Positions 57,568 through 64,000 of a stretch of DNA of 64,000 bases are shown here, in pieces. The DNA comes from Ottelia alismoides. Taxonomy: Eukaryota > Streptophyta > Magnoliopsida > Alismatales > Hydrocharitaceae. The stretch's first letter is position 1. Every line of letters begins with the position of its first letter. The translations under genes were made by a program, and so were the position numbers. Location: assembly GCA_037367405.1 (NCBI GenBank), contig JAZKJV010010132.1, forward strand, positions 868,001 through 932,000. Reading direction: 5' to 3'. The notes below the pieces were generated by a model. The model worked only from the letters and a program-made list of their open reading frames with translations. It searched no databases and was not told the origin of the DNA.

Positions 57568-59277
57568 GATGATATGGTGTCTCCAAGTGCCCCCCCACCC
57601 CCACTACCATCCTGGAATGTCTTCAGGAGCTTCCCATTACTCTACATAGAACTAAGAGGCAATGTACTTTTTATCCCACGTCTCATTTCACTTCTATTGC
57701 TAGTTTGTCATCCTTTGATAGAAGATATGTAGATGCTCTCATGACTATTTCTATCCCGAGAGACCACCACAGTGCTTTATAGGATTCAGGATGGTGACAT
57801 GCCATGAATGAAGAGATGGTTGCCCTTACCTCCAGGGGGACATGGGATCTGTTTCAATGTCTCAAGGGGACTATACCAATGGCGTGTAGATGGATCTTCA
57901 CAACCAAGCAGTTGCTAGACGGGTCCATTGACAGATTGAAAGCTCGTCTTGTGGACAAAGGTTTTACACATACATATGGAGTGTACCACTTTGAGACATT
58001 CTCACCCGTTGCATGAATGGAATCCATAAGGACTATACTTTTAATGGTAGACAACAAGGCCTAGCCTATCTTTCAACTAAATGTGAAAAATGCATTCCTA
58101 CATGGTGATCTTGATGAGGAGGTGTACATGTTGGAGCCTCTGGGTTATGAAGTCGAGGGGGAGTATGTATGTCTACTTTGCAAGGCAATATATGGTCTGA
58201 AGCAGATCCCACGGGCATGGTTCGATAGACTTACTGCAGAAATCAACACTCAGATTTCAGAGTACAACTTCTAACTATTTGTTGTTTGTCATAAGACGAA
58301 CAACTAGTACTGTTATACTTGTTGTCCATGTGGATGATATGGTTGTCAGAAGGGATGATGATAAAGGGATACTAGAGACCAAGGCCTTTCTCCAGAAGGT
58401 GTTCGTTACCAAGGATCTTGATCCACTACGCTATTTCTTAGGCATATAAGTGCTACACACTACAGAGGGCATTCATCTCTCACAGAGGAAATACTGTCTG
58501 GACATCCTTACTGAAGCTGGATTACTTGAATGCAAGTCCTCCCGTATTACTGCAGATCCTAAGAAACACTCGACATACTCAGATTCTGTTTTCGATGATG
58601 TTACTCGATATAGAAGCCTGGTTGGCAAACTTCTTTACCTCACTGTCACCAGATCGGATATTCTTATGCGGTAAGCAGAGCTAGCCAACACATGGAGCAA
58701 CCTTGTTACAGTCATTGGCAGGATGTTCACTAGATTCTATGATATTTAAAGGAATCACCAAGATGTGGCTTCTTTTATGGGGCAAATGGGTACACGATAT
58801 TATCGCATATGCTGATGCTGATTATGCAAGTTCTCCAGAGGATCATCGCTCCGCCACTAGATATGCTATGATAGTTGGAGGGAATCTTTTTACTTCGAGA
58901 AACAAGAAATAGACTGTTGTATCCAGATCCAATGCAGAAGCATAGTACAGGGTGATGGCTCAAGCTACCTGCGAGATCACATGGCTATTGACATTTCTGC
59001 AAGAACTCAGCATTGTTGTCAATGCTCATATTCCACTAAATCGTGACAACAAATATGCTACATACATTGCTACGAATCACGTGTTTCATAAATGAATCAA
59101 GCATATAGATATTGACTGCCATTTTGTTTGTGACGCCATTAGAATTGGAAAGATTACTACTCCTGAAATCACAATAAATCTTCGGCTTGTAGATGTATTC
59201 ACAAAGGCCTTACCCAAGAAGCGTCTCTTGGGGATAATCTCCAAGTTGATCATGACTGATAAATATGTTCCAACTTG
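57568..59277 (+). pseudogene. Cop-7 reverse transcriptase and RNase H
   Basis: Blocks in order: [71 protein letters not shown] in place of YVDD (about 58335), RYFLGI, LVGKLLYLTVTR, YADADYASSPEDHR, SRNKK, KHIDIDCHF and FTKALPKK. About ten stops interrupt it. It ends at 59277, next to the purine tract GAGGGGGAA and the 3' LTR. Confidence 0.85.
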
Positions 59278-59285
59278 AGGGGGAA

Positions 59286-59380
59286 TGTTAATAATACATT
59301 ATTACGACTCTTAATGATTCATTGGAACCCCGTCAAGGGCAATTATGTATTTTTCCCAGTATTGAGATCTCTAGGGTTTA
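59286..59380 (+). repeat. Cop-7 3' LTR, degraded
   Basis: Matches 46967-47045 closely (TGTTAATAATACATTATTAC). After about 59378 the match fades, apart from a weak TGAATAAGA. Confidence 0.75.
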
Positions 59381-60424
59381 AAAAACGAAGTCATATGAAT
59401 AAGAGTACTTGGTCTTATATGAAGATAATAGCCCAAGGTTGATTGCACCACAAGGGTCTTGCGCATACGCGTCACGCAATGACATGCCACACTGGTGTAG
59501 CATGGGAGTAAGGAAATCATGTCGGTGCGGTCTAGATGTGATAGATCATACAGTGGAGCCTAGGTATGAAAATAAGTTCAAGAGTAACTACTTAATCACA
59601 TGTAGCGAGGGGATTCAAGAGTACCTTTAGATGCTTGTTGCAATAGGAATCATGTAACACTTTCTTCTCTGGGTCTTAGAAATCAAAGTACGATTAATAA
59701 CTTTGTGAATATGGAAATCAAAATAGAAATGAAAAATCAGTTAATTTCATTTATGTCTAGTTATGTATGACAAATACTAAATCTTTCAATTGAATTAAAT
59801 AATGTTTATATATATATATATTACATCTATTTTCTTGCAAACAAATTTGGATTACTTGTAATATTAGCTCTTATTTAATCATTTTTAAACATGTAAACTA
59901 TATGGGAACCAAAACGAGACGACTTTCCTTAACTCAGAAAAAACTACTCTTCATTTCAAACCCTTCCCCCATACATATGCATACACATACACAAACATAT
60001 ATGTATGCGTATTCCTTGTGTGTGTGTGAATCTTCAAATGAGGTGAGGACTCACCATCTCCATGGTGAGCCATTAATTTCATCTTTTTATTTTCAATCTC
60101 AAGGTTGAAATCAATGATGTATTAGTTTTATTATTTTGATGCTAGAAATCCTATTTTGGTTCTTTAATCACATTCTTAAAATAGAATGCGACAACATTAC
60201 TTTATCTCTATTACGTTCATTCCATATTTTCAAAACTTAATCTCTACATGCAGGTAATTGAGGTGGCGATGGTACATTGAATGGTAGAGGCGACTGCACC
60301 TGGAGGCAGTGATGGTACATAATAGAGGCACTGTGCGAAGTGGCAACAATATATGGCGAAGATACAATGTGGAAGCGACATGTGTCAGAGGTGGCAGTGC
60401 ATATACGAAGCTTACCATTTTTTA
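59381..60424. other. Unassigned AT-rich DNA
   Basis: No gene or element recognised. A TA microsatellite lies at 59807-59822 and mixed CATA / GTGTGT repeats at 59970-60030. A 73-codon frame at 59409-59630 has no known domain. Confidence 0.5.
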
Positions 60425-60851
60425 GGATGGACCCAATCAAGCACCGGACCAATAAAACCTCAATTAGATAAGAAAACACACATAATTGCACGAGATGAGG
60501 ATTTATAGTGGTTTGATAATATTTCTACGCTACTTTTTTACACTTGATTATTTCTATTATTCCTTGAATAATTTTGGAATACAATATATGGTTCCCACGG
60601 ACATGTTTATACCGTGACAAAAGAATAATGATTGTATTAACAACCCCCACCATTAGCTCTCAGTCAATCAAGATGCAAGAGACATATGAAGTATCTCAGC
60701 AATCCATCCCAACAACTATCAGCTAATCAGGATGTAGGATGCAGATTAGACATCTCAACAATCTATCCGAACAGCTTTCAACCATTCAACGCATCATGAA
60801 TCCTCCCCACTAGTACTCAGTTAATTAGTCTTCACAGGATAAATATCAACA
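60425..60851 (-). repeat. Cop-9 3' LTR
   Basis: On the minus strand it begins TGTTGATATTTATCC after the purine tract CAAGCAGGAGAT and aligns with the Cop-6 LTR. The left end, about 60425, is approximate. Confidence 0.7.
60640..60830 (-). repeat. Minisatellite inside the Cop-9 LTR
   Basis: Three imperfect units of 59-68 bases with GATTGTTGAGATG and CATCCTGATTAGCTGA (minus strand), related to the Cop-6 units. Confidence 0.75.
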
Positions 60852-60859
60852 ATCTCCTG

Positions 60860-62640
60860 CTTGAAGGCTGATTTGTGGTGCGTGTGACAACTTGTATACT
60901 TGGATCATCATCAATAGTCCTGGTGTGAGGTTTTCCTTGTCTTTTATGCTTGAAGACTAATATAAACTGAACATGTCTTCAACTTTTCCATCATCACGGA
61001 CTAGGATAACCTATCAACATGATTTTATAATGTATGGATCTTCATAAACTCAAATTGTCCATCTTCTAGATGCATCAGAATGAAGTGGTACTTCGCATTA
61101 ATATGTTTAGTCCCTGAGCAAAAGACAGAGTTCTTGCAAGATGAATTGCTCTTTGATTGTCACCGAATAATGTCAATATTCACTTTCTTTATTCACTTCT
61201 TGTATTAGAGCCTTCATCCATCTCATTTCCTTGCAAGCTTTTGTTACTGCCATGTATTCTACTTCTACGGTCGAGATGGTCACTATCTTCTAGAGTCTAG
61301 AGTTCCAACTAACAACTCTATCCCCAGGGTAAAGACATATGTTTTTCTTTTCCTACTCATCGATATCTCATGCATAATCTGAGTCAAAAGAACCTCGAAT
61401 AGAAATGTATGTGTCTCCGTAACACAATATTATGTTAGAGGTAGCTCTCAGATTTCATGGAATCCACATCACATCTTCCCAATGTTCCTTGCCAGGATTA
61501 GCCATAATCTTCTCACAACTCCCACTGCATGGGAGATGTCTAGTCTTATGAAAACAATTAGGTATATAAAACTACCAACAATAGACTGGTAGGGTACTTT
61601 AGGCGTATTCATGATCCTCCTTCGTAGCCGAGTCTTTATCCTTTGAAAGTTTGAAGTAGTTCCCTAAAGGTACATGATTAGGTTTTACATTTTTCATATT
61701 AAACATCTCTAGTACTTTCTCGATGTACTCCGAGTTAGAGAATCCCGGCTTCTTATTCTTCATGTGTTTGCTAATCTACATTCCAAAGATTTTCTTTGCA
61801 GAACCTAGATCCTTCATCTCAAACTCCTTGGACAACATTCCCTTGCAATTTGCTATTTCTTCATTGCTGGAGCACAAGTATGCCATCTACGTACAACAAT
61901 AGAATGATGAAATACATACAAGCCTCTTGAAGTAGAAACAATGGTCAGTGTAACACTTGAAGAATCATGTATTTGCTATGAAATCAACAAACTTTTTGTA
62001 CCATTATCTTGGTGCCTACTTCAAGCCACAAAGGCTTTTTTCTGAGCTTGCATATCATGTCTTCTTTTCCAGTATTTACATAACCCTCTAATTGTTCCAT
62101 GTAGATGTCCTCCTCAAGATCTCCACAGAGAAATATTATCTTAACATCCAGTTGCTCCAAATGTAGGTTCTCAGCTGCAACAATGCTTGATACTACTTTA
62201 TGATTGAGACCTTTACAACAGGAGCAAAGATCTCTGTGAATTCGACTCATGCTTTCTATTGAAACCACTAGTTGGGCCTTGTATTTAACAGTACCATTCT
62301 CTTCCTCCTTCATCTTGTACACCTACTTGTTGTGCAGAGCCTTCTTTTCCTTCAGTAGTGGGATTAAATCTCACATCGTGTTTCTTGTGAGGAAGTCCAT
62401 CTCATCATACTTGGCTAACTCCCACTGCTTCCTTGTCTCACTTGTAGCACTTCACCAAAGCATTCAGGCTCAACATTATCAATCAACAATAAGTAATTCA
62501 TGAAAGGTGAATACCTTGCAATGGGTTTATTAATTCTAGAAAATTTCCATAACACTGGAACTCACAGATTATTCTATGGGATGTGTTGCACATTCTCATC
62601 ATTTAGTTGTGATGTGCTTCATTTAGGAGTTTCATAAAAC
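60860..62640 (-). pseudogene. Cop-9: copia RT and RNase H, badly decayed
   Basis: On the minus strand: ITYC-type linker remains (about 62500), EKKALHNK, VYKMKEEENGTVKYKA, QLDVKIIFLCGDLEEDIYMEQLEGY, LEVGTKIM, YVDG in place of YVDD (about 61888), VPLGNYFKLSKDKDS, and RNase H pieces EVEYMAVTKACKEMRWMK and KVEDM. The only long frame is 62322-61984; elsewhere stops occur every few dozen codons. It is a 3' half; the integrase and everything upstream are absent. Confidence 0.8.
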
Positions 62641-63734
62641 TTCACAAAGTCCAATTCTTCATTTTTAGTTTCTTTTATTAGTCCATCCTTTTATAAGGAA
62701 GATACAAGTCTGACACAACAGTGGAGTGAACTGTGAAATAAAAAGTTATCCAATAATAATATCCGAATAAAAAATAATTCACAAATTATAGAGAAAGAAG
62801 AATATTAAAATACAAATTGCACAGTGATTTTTACATGGAAACTCAAGTAGGTGAAAATCACGACACAAAACCCTATACTAGGATTTCTCGTTTGCTCTCT
62901 CAACGAAACGTGTTTCCACTCTTTCAATGATAATTTAACTCGAGGATAGCATACCCTCTCGTACAACATGTACCCTTCCTTGAACAACTCCCAAATGAAG
63001 ATTTTATCTCTCAGAGAAAGGAATCTACAAATCGGATACCTATACAAAAATGCTAAATAGAATATAATTATGTAATGAAAGTTGAATTCACAAGCTTATA
63101 GACTTTAAGAACAGAATATGTTCGAGAATGATGATGAAGATCACAATAGAGCACAGTGAGCACAAACAACTTCAATAGCAAGAGGCTTTGTATTGATGAG
63201 AGCTTGAGAGCGTAGAAATGATGTAAGAACTCGAATATTGCACAAATGACCACTCTTTCTTTTCTTTTTAGAGTAGAGGATATTTCTCTCGGTTGTATGT
63301 CTCAAATAATGAGCCATATGGTCTCTTATGTATGGCTGACCTCAAAAAAGCTGTTGGTGTCTAAAAAGGGAAAGTCCAACATTTTGATTTTCAAAATCCA
63401 TGAAATGATCGCTCATAGAAGCAAGGTAATCGATCAGTAATGATCGATAAGATCCCAAAAGTGATCGATTATTTGGTCGTTAGTCTGAAATTCAAAAAGT
63501 GATCGATCATGGTCGAGAGTATGATTGATTCGGGTTGATCGATCATGAAGAACATGACAGTTGATCATGGGTGATCGATCAGAGGTGTCAATGTTATTGA
63601 TCATGCCCACAAATCGATTTTGTGAAATTGATGATTATAGTTTAAGTGTGTTTGATGATCAAGAATATGCAAAAAATAATAAGACTATTTTCAGCATAAA
63701 GTAAAAACTTAGTAATATGTCACATCAGCATCCA
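62641..63734. other. Unassigned DNA, perhaps LTR-derived
   Basis: The minus-strand phrase TTTCCATGTAAAAATCAC (about 62825-62842) recalls the U5 end of plant LTRs, but no partner repeat or PBS was found in the window. A cluster of GATCGAT words occupies 63427-63600. No gene seen. Confidence 0.35.
63427..63600. repeat. GATCGAT word cluster
   Basis: About seven GATCGAT words and related TGATCATG words in ~175 bases, irregularly spaced. Confidence 0.55.
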
Positions 63735-64000
63735 AAGTCATCAAAACTTAATCTTTTAAAACTTAGTCTTTCTTTTATTCTTTCATCAATCTGATTTGAA
63801 TCTTAAACCTTTAAGCATAGTCTTTCAGATTCACTTTCAAGCTTTGAGTCAGGTTTTCTACACTTTTCATAAAAGAGCTTCTATGATTTTCTACTTGAAA
63901 TGTTAACCAAGTCATCAAAACTTGAGCTTTCAAAACTTTCTCTTTTTTTATTCTTTCATCAATTTGATTTGAATCTTGAACCTTCAAGAATAGTATTTCA
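63735..64000. repeat. Tandem repeat, 174-bp period, cut by the window end
   Basis: The unit starting AAGTCATCAAAACTT at 63735 begins again at 63909. The second copy follows the first through TTCTTTCATCAAT, TGATTTGAATCTT and the final CTTTCA-like part with scattered changes. Confidence 0.8.

Noticed and set aside
59409..59630. 73-codon frame as a gene
   Set aside because: No domain, no splice or promoter context, no second copy to test conservation.

Overview
The window is plant nuclear DNA made almost entirely of nested transposable elements. The evidence is Ty1/copia and Ty3/gypsy LTR elements with plant-type primer-binding sites (TGGTATCAGAGC for initiator tRNA-Met), an RTE-clade LINE family with a TTG-repeat tail, and MITEs of hAT, Harbinger and Mutator type. 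Long introns with polypyrimidine-AG ends occur in the only non-transposon coding candidate. A repeat-rich flowering plant is the safe call; I cannot name the species. All identities and boundaries were read by eye.

Layout, left to right. 1-250 is the end of a LARD-1-family LTR that cuts an RTE LINE (251-1107, minus). The LINE sits beside a Gyp-1-type LTR remnant (1108-1301), then a broken copia piece, Cop-1 (1302-2685). Cop-1 is interrupted by Cop-2 (2686-28727), a copia element with 2.5-kb LTRs and a decayed gag-pol at 6969-10717. The 3' LTR of Cop-2 took a 5'-truncated LINE (12202-13046) and then a 14.7-kb gypsy element, Gyp-1 (13896-28581, minus). Gyp-1 took LARD-1 (18945-21762, plus) inside an open reading frame. 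A deletion scar at about 28727-28807 joins the Cop-2 LTR end, a LINE 3' tail and the 3' part of Cop-3 (to 29771).

29772-39150 (minus) is a partial tandem of a non-coding LTR element, LARD-2, whose two internal copies share one LTR. One copy holds the young copia element Cop-4 (32942-37924). Both internal copies carry the same MITE; one also has a Harbinger-like MITE that the other lacks. After a perfect hAT-type MITE (39203-39699) comes Cop-5 (39813-44729), a sister of Cop-4 with a 168-bp Mutator-type MITE in gag and no 3' end.

44730-46021 is the only stretch that looks like ordinary gene-bearing DNA: three short exons with GT-AG introns and a stop codon could be the tail of a host gene. From 46022 the nest resumes: Cop-6 (LTR with a minisatellite, then gag) is broken by Cop-7 (46967-59380), which is broken by Cop-8 (47196-54612, minus, a relative of Cop-2). 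The right end holds a minus-strand 3' half of a Cop-6 relative, Cop-9 (60425-62640), unassigned AT-rich DNA, and the start of a 174-bp tandem repeat at 63735.

No element here looks fully competent. Cop-4 is the youngest (LTRs differ at one of 149 bases) but carries three in-frame stops and a frameshift. The most unusual structure is in the Gyp-1 3' untranslated region: four diverged tandem units, each a polypurine-tract-like block leading into a hairpin whose pairing is kept although its sequence varies.
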